Shown one piece after another: positions 7,905-16,603 of a DNA stretch of 42,594 nt. This stretch comes from Candidatus Zixiibacteriota bacterium. Its GTDB lineage: Bacteria; Zixibacteria; MSB-5A5; WJJR01; JAJRUJ01. The translations under genes were made by a program, and so were the position numbers. Within the stretch, counting starts at the first letter, position 1. Each line of letters opens with the position of its first letter. The notes beneath the pieces were generated by a model. That model was not told where the DNA came from and did not search any database. It saw only the letters and a list, made by a program, of their open reading frames with translations. The stretch is taken from positions 1 to 42,594 of the forward strand of contig JAGVQM010000034.1 in assembly GCA_020051695.1 (NCBI GenBank), read 5' to 3'.

Positions 7905-8909
7905 ATGTTTTTTTCCGGCATGGGCTATCGTGAAAAGACAGTGCTGGTTACCGGCGCCGGGGGGTTCATCGGCAGTTGCCTGGCCGAGCGACTGGCTGCC
8001 GAGGGTGCGCACGTTCGTGCGTTTTTGCGTTATAATTCGCAGGGCAGCAAGGGATGGCTGGCCGAAACCACTCCCGAAATTGCAGCCAATATCGAGATTG
8101 TCTGGGGTGATCTGAAAGACCCGGATGCCGTCCGCCAGGCGGTGCGTGGGGCCGATATTGTTTTTCACCTGGGGGCGTTGATCGCTATTCCTTTTTCCTA
8201 CCAGAATCCGACCGATTTTTTCCAGACCAATGTGCTGGGTACCCTGCACGTGGCCAACGCCTGCAGGGAATTCGGGGTCGAGCGGCTGGTGCATACCTCC
8301 ACTTCCGAGGTGTACGGCACGGCGCAGCAGGTACCGATGACCGAGGCCCATCCCCAGACCGCGCAGTCGCCATATTCCGCCTCCAAAATCGGCGCAGACC
8401 GGGTGGTCGAAAGTTATATCCACTCCTACGATTTGCCGGCGGTGATCCTGCGGCCGTTTAATACCTACGGCCCCCGCCAGTCCGAGCGGGCGGTGATCCC
8501 GACAATCATCAGGCAAGCCCTGTCTGCCGATGCCCTGCGCCTGGGGTCTGTCCACCCTACGCGCGATTTTACCTACGTTGACGATACAGTTTCAGCTTTT
8601 TGTGCCGCTGGACTTGCCGAAAAACTGAGCGGCAGGACCGTACATTTCGGCACGGGCCGGGAAACCTCAATTGGACAGGTTGCGGAAATCGTCTGCAAGC
8701 TGTCGGGCCGCGAACTGCCGGTCGAATTGGATGATGTCCGGGTACGCCCGGCCGCCTCGGAGGTCGATCGCTTGCTGTGTGACCCCACCGTTTTTCGGCG
8801 CCTGACCGGCTGGCTGGCGGAAGTGACCATCGAGGACGGCCTGCAGCGTGTATATGACTACCATAAGGCGCACCCGATTCCGGCGGGCCGGCGAGAATTC
8901 GTTATTTGA
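7905..8909 (+). CDS. NAD-dependent sugar-nucleotide 4,6-dehydratase (LegB-like SDR)
   Basis: Extended short-chain dehydrogenase acting on a nucleotide sugar, probably a 4,6-dehydration feeding surface polysaccharide synthesis. With the ATG at 7905 (GGGGGA about 6 nt upstream) it is 334 residues; an ATG at 7920 is possible, and a longer frame would overlap lepB. The Rossmann motif TGAGGFIG is at 16-23, the HTSTSEVYG segment at about 130-138, the catalytic YSASK at 157-161, then RPFNTYGPRQS. By memory the closest style is the LegB/UDP-GlcNAc 4,6-dehydratase group; GDP-mannose 4,6-dehydratase is a less close match. The partner enzymes of a legionaminate pathway are not in this window. First gene of the plus-strand cluster to 13664. 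Confidence 0.85.
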   Translation: MFFSGMGYREKTVLVTGAGGFIGSCLAERLAAEGAHVRAFLRYNSQGSKGWLAETTPEIAANIEIVWGDLKDPDAVRQAVRGADIVFHLGALIAIPFSYQNPTDFFQTNVLGTLHVANACREFGVERLVHTSTSEVYGTAQQVPMTEAHPQTAQSPYSASKIGADRVVESYIHSYDLPAVILRPFNTYGPRQSERAVIPTIIRQALSADALRLGSVHPTRDFTYVDDTVSAFCAAGLAEKLSGRTVHFGTGRETSIGQVAEIVCKLSGRELPVELDDVRVRPAASEVDRLLCDPTVFRRLTGWLAEVTIEDGLQRVYDYHKAHPIPAGRREFVI

Positions 8910-9024
8910 CGCGGCGATTTGTCCGTATAGAATTGGGGATGCAGGGCCGCAAGGCCCCCGCCGATAATAAGATGTAGGGCATGTTGTTGGCACACGGAGC
9001 ACACTCATTATTGAAGGAGAAACC

Positions 9025-9978
9025 ATGCGCTATCTGGTGACCGGCGGAGCGGGCTTCATCGGTTCAAATATCGTCACTACCTTGCTGGAGCGGGGGCAGG
9101 AAGTCCGGATCCTCGATAATTTTACCACGGGCCGGATGGCGAATATTTCCCCGGTGCTTTCGGACATCGATTTGATCGACGGCGACATCCGCGATTTCTG
9201 GACCTGCCTGGATGCTGCCCGGGATTGCGACTACGTCCTGCACCAGGCTGCGCTGCCGTCGGTCCCCCGGTCGGTCGCCAACCCGCAAACAACCAACAGA
9301 ATTAATATCGATGGTCTGCTCAACATGCTGGAGGCGGCGCGCCGGCGGAAGGTCAGGCGCTTTGTTTTTGCCTCGTCGTCGTCGGTGTACGGCGATACCC
9401 CCACCCTGCCCAAAATCGAAACGATGCCGCCGAACCCGATGTCGCCCTATGCGACGACCAAACTGACCGGGGAGTTTTACTGCCGGAATTTTTTTGAACT
9501 GTATGGCCTGCCCACCGTGTGCCTGCGTTATTTCAATATTTTTGGTCCGCGACAGGACCCCAATTCCAATTACGCGGCGGTCGTGCCTAAATTTATCACT
9601 TCCCTGCTGACCGGGCGGCGGCCGACGGTGTACGGGGACGGCGAGCAATCACGTGATTTCACTTATATCGAAAACGCAGTCGAGGCCAACATCCTGGCTT
9701 GCGAGAGTGAGCAGGCCCCCGGCGGCGTGTACAACGTGGCCTGCGGCGACCGCTTTACGCTCAACCAGCTGATCAATGTCCTGCAGGAGATAATCGGTTC
9801 CTCGGTCAAGCCGTTCTACACCGATGAACGGGCGGGTGATATCAAACATTCCCTGGCCGATATCCAGGCCGCCAAGAACGGTCTGGGTTACGAGCCGCGA
9901 ATCGATTTCAAACAGGGACTGGCGAAAACCGTCGCATGGTACCGCCTCGCGGAAAACCGGGTGGAAATCCCGGTTTAG
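9025..9978 (+). CDS. UDP-sugar 4-epimerase (WbpP/GalE-like SDR)
   Basis: Interconverts C4 epimers of a UDP-hexose or UDP-N-acetylhexosamine for glycan synthesis; cytosolic. At 317 residues it has the family's normal length. The NAD-binding TGGAGFIG is at 6-13, SSSSVYGD near 117-124, the catalytic tyrosine and lysine Y142 and K146 in YATTK, and then LRYFNIFGPRQDP. The segment ALPSVPRSVANP is typical of WbpP/TviC-type UDP-GlcNAc(A) epimerases. AAGGAG lies 6 nt before the ATG. The 115 bp separating it from the previous SDR gene hold nothing recognisable, and the two genes probably act on the same sugar pool. Confidence 0.88.
   Translation: MRYLVTGGAGFIGSNIVTTLLERGQEVRILDNFTTGRMANISPVLSDIDLIDGDIRDFWTCLDAARDCDYVLHQAALPSVPRSVANPQTTNRINIDGLLNMLEAARRRKVRRFVFASSSSVYGDTPTLPKIETMPPNPMSPYATTKLTGEFYCRNFFELYGLPTVCLRYFNIFGPRQDPNSNYAAVVPKFITSLLTGRRPTVYGDGEQSRDFTYIENAVEANILACESEQAPGGVYNVACGDRFTLNQLINVLQEIIGSSVKPFYTDERAGDIKHSLADIQAAKNGLGYEPRIDFKQGLAKTVAWYRLAENRVEIPV
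9954..9976 (+). other. Hairpin spanning the end of the epimerase gene
   Basis: AAACCGGG and CCCGGTTT form an 8-bp stem with a 7-nt loop just before the stop codon. Only three T's end the stem and the next bases are GC-rich, so it is a poor intrinsic terminator. It may act as a 3' mRNA stabiliser or be a chance coding hairpin. Confidence 0.3.
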
Positions 9979-10135
9979 CGGGAGCGTGCATTTTGCCCGT
10001 GGGATCCAGTTGTTTGTCGTGCCCTTTTTACATCGCCTAAATGATTGTCGGGGGGATTCCCGCTGACCTCCAATATTCACCGACATCCCCGGCACTTGTC
10101 CCAATGAATAACCGGTGCAGATAAAAGCAGACAAC

Positions 10136-11254
10136 ATGAACCCGGCGATCGGACAAAGCGCGACTGGAGAAGCGGTAACTGGAATAGCGGTGCCGTTCAT
10201 CTCGGTGGTGCTGCCGGTCCGCAATGAGGCGGCAACGATCGAGGCGTTGATTGCTTCGCTGCTGAAACAGGAGTATCCCCCGGATAAATTTGAGATACTG
10301 GTTTGCGATGGGTATTCGACCGATGAGACTTTTGCCCTGGTCGAAAAAATCCATGAAACCGACCCCCGGGTCATGCCGCTGCGCAATGAGGGCCGCCGTT
10401 CCTCGGCCGGCCGCAATGTCGGCTACCGCCATGCCCGGGGCGAGATCGTCCTGTTTGTGGACGGTCATTGTATCATCCCCGACCGCCGCCTGCTGAGCGC
10501 CACCGCGGAGTTATTCGCCACGACCGGCGCCGATTGCCTGTGCCGTCCCCAGCCCTTAGCCCCGGACGAGGGCGGCGGATTCTGGTCGGCAGCCATCGCC
10601 ACAGTGCGGGCTTCACGGCTGGGCCATAGCCGGAGTTCATATATTTTTTCCGAGGAGGAGGGATTTGTCTCCCCGGTTTCGGTCGGCGCGGCCTATAAAA
10701 AGGATGTCTTTGAGATTATCGGCGAATATGATGAATCGTTCGATGCCTGCGAGGACGTCGAATTCAACGTGCGTGTCGAGCAGGCCGGATTACAATCGTA
10801 TATTTCACCGAGGTTAAAAATTTTCTACCACGCCCGCCGCGGGCTGGGCGGCCTGTTCGCCCAGATGAAACGGTATGGCCGGGGCCGGTTCCGCCTGCTG
10901 CAAAAACATCCCCACACGCTGGAGTGGCAGACAGCGGTCCCCGCGCTGTTTTTAATCGCGACGCTGGGCGTTTTGCTGCTTTTGGCGTTCGTCCCGCCGT
11001 TGCGGGGGCCGATACTATTAGTGGCCCTGGCGGGCTATCTGGTGGTTTTGACGGTTATCATCCAGACCGCTCGGGTCGAAAACCGGCGGGGGTGGCCCGT
11101 ATATCCGCTGGTGCTTTTTGTGGTTTACTGGGGGTTGGGTTGGGGTTTTATTCGGGGAGTGCTGGTTGACGGATGCGCCGGTATGTTTCGCCTCGGGCGG
11201 GACAAGAATCGACCGCGGCAGAAAAAACCGGCACGCCGGACACGAAATACCTGA
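10136..11254 (+). CDS. Family 2 glycosyltransferase with C-terminal membrane helices
   Basis: Transfers sugar from a nucleotide donor, probably to a lipid carrier or growing polysaccharide on the inner face of the membrane. The N-terminal GT-A domain starts with ISVVLPVRNEAATIEAL, has the CDGYSTDET segment, the metal-binding FVDGHC, and later YDESFDACEDVEFNVRV, matching the ED acceptor motif. Two or three hydrophobic helices follow (last 100 residues), then a basic tail. The ATG at 10136 gives 372 residues; a GTG at 10115 would add seven. Neither has a clear ribosome binding site. It lies between the epimerase and the exosortase, as is common in exosortase-linked EPS loci. Confidence 0.88.
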   Translation: MNPAIGQSATGEAVTGIAVPFISVVLPVRNEAATIEALIASLLKQEYPPDKFEILVCDGYSTDETFALVEKIHETDPRVMPLRNEGRRSSAGRNVGYRHARGEIVLFVDGHCIIPDRRLLSATAELFATTGADCLCRPQPLAPDEGGGFWSAAIATVRASRLGHSRSSYIFSEEEGFVSPVSVGAAYKKDVFEIIGEYDESFDACEDVEFNVRVEQAGLQSYISPRLKIFYHARRGLGGLFAQMKRYGRGRFRLLQKHPHTLEWQTAVPALFLIATLGVLLLLAFVPPLRGPILLVALAGYLVVLTVIIQTARVENRRGWPVYPLVLFVVYWGLGWGFIRGVLVDGCAGMFRLGRDKNRPRQKKPARRTRNT

Positions 11255-11285
11255 GGTCATTGACGTACGCACGGCAGACACGACC

Positions 11286-12170
11286 ATGACACAGACCGGA
11301 AACGATATTCCGACCGCCGCCCCGCGCCCCGGCGTTCGCGCGTGGCATCTTCTTTCGGTGATTATCCTGCTGGCGTATTTTCCGGTACTGCACGATCTGG
11401 TGCTTGATTGGTCGACCGATGACAACTACTCCCACGGATTTTTAGTCCCGCTGGTGGCGGCGTATTTTTTGTGGCGTGATCGTGAACGGTGGCGTAAAGC
11501 CATCTTCCACTATTCGCCTGCCGGCTGGGTTATGGTGCTGGCCGCGCTGGCGCTTTTCATTGTCGGCACTGCGGGTGCGGAGTATTTCACTGTGCGCTGT
11601 TCGCTGGTGTTTTTAATTTTCGGCCTGACCTGGACGTTCGGCGGGCGGCCCGCAATCCGGCTGGCCTGGTTTCCCATCGCCTATTTGCTGTTCATGATCC
11701 CTGTGCCCTACGTGATCTACTATTCGGCGACTTTTCCAATGCAATTGCTGGCCTCGAAACTGGCCGGGAAGGGACTAGCGATTGTCGGCGTGCCGTTAGT
11801 GCGGCAGGGGAATGTGATCCACCTGCCGGGATATGCGCTGGAGGTGGCCGAGGCCTGTTCGGGGTTACGTTCGCTGGTGGCGCTGTTGGCGCTGGGCGCG
11901 GCATATGCGCGGCTGACCCAACCCGGGCTGGGCTGGCAACTGGCGTTGTTCATCTGCACCATACCGATTGCCCTGGCGGCCAATGTATTTCGTGTCTGGG
12001 CTACGGCGCTGGGGGCGTATGCCATCAGCCCCAAAATCGCCGAGGATTTTTTGCATGAATTTTCCGGGGTCGTCGTATTTGTGATCTCGTTTATCCTGTT
12101 GTTCGTTATCGGAGGAGTCTTTTACTGGTGGCAGCGTCGAAAACATCGCTCGTCACGGCCTGTGTCCTGA
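11286..12170 (+). CDS. Exosortase (XrtA/EpsH family transpeptidase)
   Basis: Multi-pass inner-membrane cysteine protease/transpeptidase that cleaves proteins carrying PEP-CTERM-like tails and is thought to attach them to a surface glycan or lipid. The ATG at 11286 gives 294 residues. About eight hydrophobic helices are visible. The catalytic residues are C191 in EACSGLRSL, R236 in NVFRV and H257 in HEFSG, and the N-terminal NYSHGFLVP motif (47-55) is conserved in the family. The 3' end overlaps the EpsI gene by 43 bp. No PEP-CTERM substrate is encoded in this window, so the target is unknown. Confidence 0.95.
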   Translation: MTQTGNDIPTAAPRPGVRAWHLLSVIILLAYFPVLHDLVLDWSTDDNYSHGFLVPLVAAYFLWRDRERWRKAIFHYSPAGWVMVLAALALFIVGTAGAEYFTVRCSLVFLIFGLTWTFGGRPAIRLAWFPIAYLLFMIPVPYVIYYSATFPMQLLASKLAGKGLAIVGVPLVRQGNVIHLPGYALEVAEACSGLRSLVALLALGAAYARLTQPGLGWQLALFICTIPIALAANVFRVWATALGAYAISPKIAEDFLHEFSGVVVFVISFILLFVIGGVFYWWQRRKHRSSRPVS

Positions 12171-12802
12171 TCGTTGCGGCCGGGGCGTTTGCCTATTTCC
12201 TGCGCTATTCGCGCGTGATGCCCGACCGGGGGCCGGATTTTTCGCAGATCCCGCTGGTTTTGGGGCAGTGGGAAGGCGAGGAGCGGCGGTTTGGCGAGAT
12301 CACCTATGATGTTTTGGGCGCCGACACCACGACTTACCGTGTATATTTCGACCCGCAGGGCCGGAAGATGTTTTTGTTTCTGGCTTATTTTAAGTCGCAA
12401 AAATACGGCGGGCAGATCCATTCCCCGCGCCACTGCCTGCCCGGCGGCGGCTGGACGATCGAATCACATGAGCGGCGCGAGCTGGACGGGCCGGAGGGCC
12501 GGCCGGCGATTCCGGTCAACTTGCTGAAAGTCACGCATGGCAACTATGTCGAGTACATGTGGTACTGGTTTGTCACTCGCGGCGGGGTCAACCCCTCGGA
12601 GTACGGCTTGAAACTCGATTTGGTGTTGAATTCGCTCCAGTTGAAACCAACCGACGCGGTCTTTGTCCGCTTTAATCTGGAAACTGCGGACGGCCCGGCC
12701 GAAACTGAAAAAATCTGCCGGGAGTTTGCCGCGCTGTTGATGAAATACCTGGATGCCGCTTTGCCTTTCGGCCCGGCCGGGGATAACAAAAGCGATGGTT
12801 AG
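12128..12802 (+). CDS. EpsI domain protein (exosortase-associated)
   Basis: Periplasm-facing partner of exosortases, often fused to them; its exact chemistry is unknown. There is one N-terminal membrane anchor (residues about 8-25) and the hallmark HSPRHCLPGGGW at 98-109, with a conserved Cys (C103) and His. It is 224 residues, normal for EpsI. The start is a GTG with GGAGGAG about 11 nt upstream, inside the exosortase gene, so the two are translationally coupled. Its end overlaps the next gene by 8 bp. This confirms that the upstream gene is a true exosortase. Confidence 0.93.
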   Translation: MAASKTSLVTACVLIVAAGAFAYFLRYSRVMPDRGPDFSQIPLVLGQWEGEERRFGEITYDVLGADTTTYRVYFDPQGRKMFLFLAYFKSQKYGGQIHSPRHCLPGGGWTIESHERRELDGPEGRPAIPVNLLKVTHGNYVEYMWYWFVTRGGVNPSEYGLKLDLVLNSLQLKPTDAVFVRFNLETADGPAETEKICREFAALLMKYLDAALPFGPAGDNKSDG

Positions 12803-13664
12803 GGACCTGTGGCTCGCCCTGCGGCCTGCGCAGTGGATTAAAAATACCGTTGTTTTTGCCGGTGTTATTTTCGCTCTGGAATACCATGATTGGCACAAGC
12901 TGCTGCTGGCCGGTATCGCCTTCCTCTGTTTTTGCCTGATTTCCTCAGCGGTCTACCTGCTGAACGATGTTCTCGATCGTTCGCGCGACCGGGCCCACCC
13001 CGCCAAGAAAGACCGGCCGATCGCCGCGGGGCGGATTTCCGTGAGTGTCGCTGTAATCACCGCAGTCGTGCTGGCGGCAATGAGCATCGGGCTTTCTTTA
13101 ATCTCATTCGATTTTTCATTCCTCTGGGCCCTGCTGGGTTATGTGGCGCTGAATGTTGTTTACTCCGTGGCCTTGAAACATGTGGTCATCCTTGATGTCA
13201 TGTCGATTGCCGGGGGGTTTGTCCTGCGTGCGGTCGGGGGGGCGCTGGCGGTGGTGGTGCCGATCTCCTCGTGGCTGTTGATTTGCACCACGCTTTTGGC
13301 CTTGTTCCTCGGGTTCGGCAAACGGCGGCATGAACTGCTGGTGCTGGGGGAGCAGGCCAACGATCATCGGGGTATCCTCACCGAATATTCGCAGTATTTC
13401 CTGGACCAGATGATCGGCGTAGTCACCGCCTCGACCGTGGTCGCCTATTGTTTTTACACATTGTCCTCCGAGGTCCAGCAGCACCTGGGCACCGATAAAC
13501 TGGTGTTGACCGTGCCCTTTGTCCTCTACGGCATCTTCCGCTATTTATACCTGATCCACCAGCGCCGGGTCGGCGGCAATCCCACGCACGTGTTACTGAC
13601 CGACAGGCCGTTGATGTTCACCGTGCTCCTGTGGCTGGTGGCGGTGCTGGTGATTTTGGGGTGA
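12795..13664 (+). CDS. UbiA-family prenyltransferase, decaprenyl-phosphate phosphoribosyltransferase-like
   Basis: Predicted polytopic membrane enzyme transferring phosphoribose (from PRPP) onto a polyprenyl phosphate, as in mycobacterial Rv3806c. From the ATG at 12795 it has 289 residues. RPAQWIKN (10-17) and the Asp-rich motif NDVLDRSRDRAHP followed by KKDRPIAAG (57-79) are characteristic of this subgroup. A second motif lies around GKRRHELL. About nine membrane helices are present. The start overlaps the EpsI stop by 8 bp, so it belongs to the same operon. It would supply a lipid-linked pentose for the polymer or for the exosortase reaction; this role is inferred. The next enzymes of a DPA pathway (epimerase DprE1/2) are not evident. 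Confidence 0.87.
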   Translation: MVRDLWLALRPAQWIKNTVVFAGVIFALEYHDWHKLLLAGIAFLCFCLISSAVYLLNDVLDRSRDRAHPAKKDRPIAAGRISVSVAVITAVVLAAMSIGLSLISFDFSFLWALLGYVALNVVYSVALKHVVILDVMSIAGGFVLRAVGGALAVVVPISSWLLICTTLLALFLGFGKRRHELLVLGEQANDHRGILTEYSQYFLDQMIGVVTASTVVAYCFYTLSSEVQQHLGTDKLVLTVPFVLYGIFRYLYLIHQRRVGGNPTHVLLTDRPLMFTVLLWLVAVLVILG

Positions 13665-13690
13665 CGGCAGGGGCCGTACATTTTGTTATA
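13664..13690 (+). terminator. Weak intrinsic terminator after the exosortase operon
   Basis: ACGGC and GCCGT form a 5-bp stem with a 4-nt loop (13664-13677) at the stop codon, followed after three bases by TTTTG. The stem is short, so efficiency is uncertain. Confidence 0.35.
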
Positions 13691-14022
13691 TAAAAATATC
13701 CACGAATCTTCGTCAGCGCACTCTTCAGTTCTGCCGTTTCTCGCGGCAATCAATATTGTGGTCGACATCTTGTAACAAACCGGGAAGAACCCCGTGTGTG
13801 TGGTCATGGCCTGTGTTGTACAGGTGAGTGAAACAGTCCGCTCATTTCGCGGTCCCCCTAGCAGAGTCGTGGGGTACTTGACCCCAATGCCAAGTCTAGC
13901 AGATCGCCCCCCCGAGTTCGCCTGCTATGGTGGACGAACGTGGTTTCGACGATTCATCGTACGGCTTGTCGGGCGTTCGTCAAAACCACAGGGGTTTTGA
14001 CCTACAAACTACGGACTTTGAT
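13665..14022. other. Structured intergenic region between convergent genes
   Basis: 358 bp with no credible gene. It holds TGGGGT/ACCCCA (13870-13886, 5-nt loop), GACGAACG (13933-13940) pairing with CGTTCGTC (13974-13981), and TCAAAACC (13980-13987) pairing with GGTTTTGA (13993-14000). The last two pairings compete for the same bases. None is followed by a T-run on either strand. It could be a pair of weak terminators or a remnant of a structured element. Confidence 0.45.
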
Positions 14023-16296
14023 TTATCCATTTTCTTTGCCTTTGCGGTTGGCAATGAAATATAAAAACAACGCCAATCCGGCAAAGGGGATGAGCGCCCA
14101 CAGTTCACTATGCGCCAATGGTCCAAGCCACGTGGATTTGTCGAACGCGTCGTTCCAATTCAAAATGTAAAATATTGCCTGCGTCAGTCCGGCGATAGCG
14201 CCGCCGGCGATCAGTCCCGAGGCCAGCAGCACGCCTGGTGAGAACTCCGATTCGGTGCTCGAGATTTTGCGTCTTTTGTCGACGATCAGCCGGATAACGC
14301 CGCCGACAAAAATAGGTGTGGACGTGGAGATGGGCAGATACAGACCGACGGCGAACGGCAGCGACGAGACACCCACTAACTCCATCAGCAGGGCCAGAGC
14401 AATGCCGACCATGACCAGCGCCCAGGGCAGTTTGTGGGTCAGGATGCCGTCGATAATCAAACTGAACAGCCGTGCCTTGGGGGCATCATATTTAGTGACC
14501 GGGGTCAATTTATGCGAGATACTGCCGGTTTCATCGACCACGTAACGTCCCGCCTCAACGCCGTCCCGCCCGGAAGGTAATTCCAGCACTTTGCGCGGGC
14601 CGTCCGCGGTCCGATAGGTCGGAGCCGACTCCGGCAGGACACCGGCGTTGAACGAAGTATATGGCGCGCCCGACACGCGATCGGCGCGCTCGACATCGGT
14701 GCCGCAGACGCCCGGATCAATGAGGTAGACAATCTTGCCCTGATCGTTGACCAGGTAGCGGCCGGTCGGGATATTCTGTGTCGGCTCGGGAATGGAGATC
14801 TGTCGGTATGATCTCCCATCGTAGTTCACGACTTTGGCGTCGGCCGGGATCTGCGCGGTGAACTCCGGATAATTGCGGGCAGAGAATGTCGTCATCGCCT
14901 CGTTCAGCGACAGCAGTGTCCAGCCAATCACCACCGCGCTGGTGAGGACCCCGACCATGATCCCCAGTTGCTGACGCGACGGTGTCGCCCCGACGAGGAA
15001 TCCGGTTTTCAAGTCCTGAGAAATAGTGCCGCCGTTGGAGGCAGCGACGCAGACCAATGCGGCGGTAGTGAGCGCCATGGCGCGGAAGTCGACGCCGGTC
15101 CAACCCACCGCCAGAAACAACAGGCAGGTGATCAGAAGTGTTGCCACGGTCATGCCGGAGATCGGGTTGGACGATGACCCGATTTCGCCGGTAATGCGGC
15201 TGGAGACGGTGACGAAGAAAAACCCGAACATGACGATCAAGAGTGCGGAAACGAAATTGATCTGCAGGATCGGAGCGACCCAGATCGCCAGGATCAACCC
15301 CAGGCATCCGCCGAGGACCCAGGTCAGCGGCATATCGCGTTCGGTGCGCGGGATGGCGACAACCGTGCCGGTGCGCGCGGCCTTTAATGATCCCATGCCG
15401 CGTTTAAAGGCGCCGATGATCGAGGGGACCGAGCGGATCAGACTGATGATCCCGCCGGTGGCGACCGCGCCCGCCCCAATGTAGAGGACATAGGCGTTGC
15501 GGATCGCGCCCGGAGACATGTCGCGGATCAATTGTGTTGCGGGGAAGATCGCCTCGGTCAACCCCTCACCGATGACTTTGATAAGCGGGATGATGACGAT
15601 GAAGGCAAGCGCGCCGCCGGCCATCATATTCGCGGCAGTCTTCGGGCCGATGATATAGCCGACGCCCAGCATCGGCGGGGCGACTTCGGCTGAGATTGAC
15701 GCGCCCTTGAAAAAGCTGAAAGGCCAGTCAGTAGTCTCTTTCCAGAACCGGGTAATCAAGTTGAGGAAGCCGTAGAGGAATCCGATGCCGGCGCCGAGGA
15801 AGACTGTTCGCGCCGAGGTCCCACCTTTGTCGCCGACGATGAGCACATCGGCGCAGGCGGTACCCTCCGGGTAGGTCAGTTTGCCGTGCTCCTGCACGAT
15901 CAGTCCCTGGCGCAGCGGGATCATCATCAGCACACCGAGCATCCCGCCCAGCAGGCCCACGAGGAGGATCCTCATGAATTCCAGTTCCTGCCCCATCAAC
16001 AGCAGCGACGGCAGAGTAAAGGCTACACCCGCGGCGATCGACTCGCCGGCCGAGCCGACAGTCTGCACCATATTGTTTTCGAGAATCGTCGCCTTGCCGA
16101 GCGCGCGGAAAATCGTAATCGATAACACCGCGATCGGAATCGACGCCGATACGGTCAGTCCGACTTTCAACCCCAGGTATACCGATGAGGCCGCGAAGGC
16201 AATGCCCAGGACTGATCCGAGGACCAAGCCCTTGACGGTCATCTCCCGGAGACTCTGCCCGGCAGGAACATACGGTTTAAACGTAGTCTCAGACAT
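14023..16296 (-). CDS. OPT-family oligopeptide (or metal-chelate) transporter with an inserted soluble domain
   Basis: Inner-membrane secondary transporter of the OPT superfamily, usually moving peptides or metal chelates with protons. The 757-residue protein has about 14 hydrophobic segments. The N-terminal half has SVYLGLKVGLTVSASIP (38-54) and ENNMVQTVGSAGESIAAG (73-90), both typical of bacterial OPT proteins, and later SSSNPISGMTV (374-384) and ASNGGTISQDLKTG. Residues about 470-605 are a hydrophilic insertion between membrane segments. Inside it two similar blocks, PTGRYLVNDQGKIVYLIDPG (510-529) and EAGRYVVDETGSISHKLTPV (581-600), look like an internal repeat. It is transcribed alone, away from the exosortase operon. 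The substrate cannot be told from sequence. Confidence 0.92.
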   Translation of the reverse strand: MSETTFKPYVPAGQSLREMTVKGLVLGSVLGIAFAASSVYLGLKVGLTVSASIPIAVLSITIFRALGKATILENNMVQTVGSAGESIAAGVAFTLPSLLLMGQELEFMRILLVGLLGGMLGVLMMIPLRQGLIVQEHGKLTYPEGTACADVLIVGDKGGTSARTVFLGAGIGFLYGFLNLITRFWKETTDWPFSFFKGASISAEVAPPMLGVGYIIGPKTAANMMAGGALAFIVIIPLIKVIGEGLTEAIFPATQLIRDMSPGAIRNAYVLYIGAGAVATGGIISLIRSVPSIIGAFKRGMGSLKAARTGTVVAIPRTERDMPLTWVLGGCLGLILAIWVAPILQINFVSALLIVMFGFFFVTVSSRITGEIGSSSNPISGMTVATLLITCLLFLAVGWTGVDFRAMALTTAALVCVAASNGGTISQDLKTGFLVGATPSRQQLGIMVGVLTSAVVIGWTLLSLNEAMTTFSARNYPEFTAQIPADAKVVNYDGRSYRQISIPEPTQNIPTGRYLVNDQGKIVYLIDPGVCGTDVERADRVSGAPYTSFNAGVLPESAPTYRTADGPRKVLELPSGRDGVEAGRYVVDETGSISHKLTPVTKYDAPKARLFSLIIDGILTHKLPWALVMVGIALALLMELVGVSSLPFAVGLYLPISTSTPIFVGGVIRLIVDKRRKISSTESEFSPGVLLASGLIAGGAIAGLTQAIFYILNWNDAFDKSTWLGPLAHSELWALIPFAGLALFLYFIANRKGKENG

Positions 16297-16530
16297 GATG
16301 TGATTCCCTGACCTTCCCCCAATGACGTGACAGTTGGTTAAGAATGCGTCCTGGCTGTTTCGGGGATGACCGGCGGGGTATTATGGTATCCGAGTCATAA
16401 CCGTGGTCGAATTGCATTCTCACCTGCCTGCTATTTTTGCTATCTAATCTTGCCGTTTCCCCGGCTCCAGAACCAATAATCATTATACAGCGTCATCGTG
16501 ACGATATTCCCCCGGCTACCGCGCCGGCAA

Positions 16531-16554
16531 CTCAGTCCTGCGCGCATAACTGAG
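16531..16554. promoter_or_regulatory. 24-bp near-perfect dyad, candidate operator
   Basis: The half sites CTCAGTCCTGCG and CGCATAACTGAG are reverse complements at 10 of 12 positions, centred on TGCGCGCA with no spacer. The length and symmetry suit a dimeric regulator. It lies in the divergent region between the OPT gene and the NtrC-type regulator. Confidence 0.4.
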
Positions 16555-16577
16555 GTACAGTCAGCCCTTCACCGCCG

Positions 16578-16603
16578 GCCCTGGTCTACCGCTGCGCCAG
16601 GGC
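16578..16603. other. Inverted repeat with 12-nt loop
   Basis: GCCCTGG and CCAGGGC form 7-bp arms. There is no T-run on either side, so it is either an operator or a structured leader. It sits 24 bp from the 16531-16554 dyad. Confidence 0.35.

Noticed and set aside
9954-9976. A strong intrinsic terminator after the epimerase
   Set aside because: The stem is good but overlaps the coding end and lacks a downstream T-run; kept only as a hairpin.
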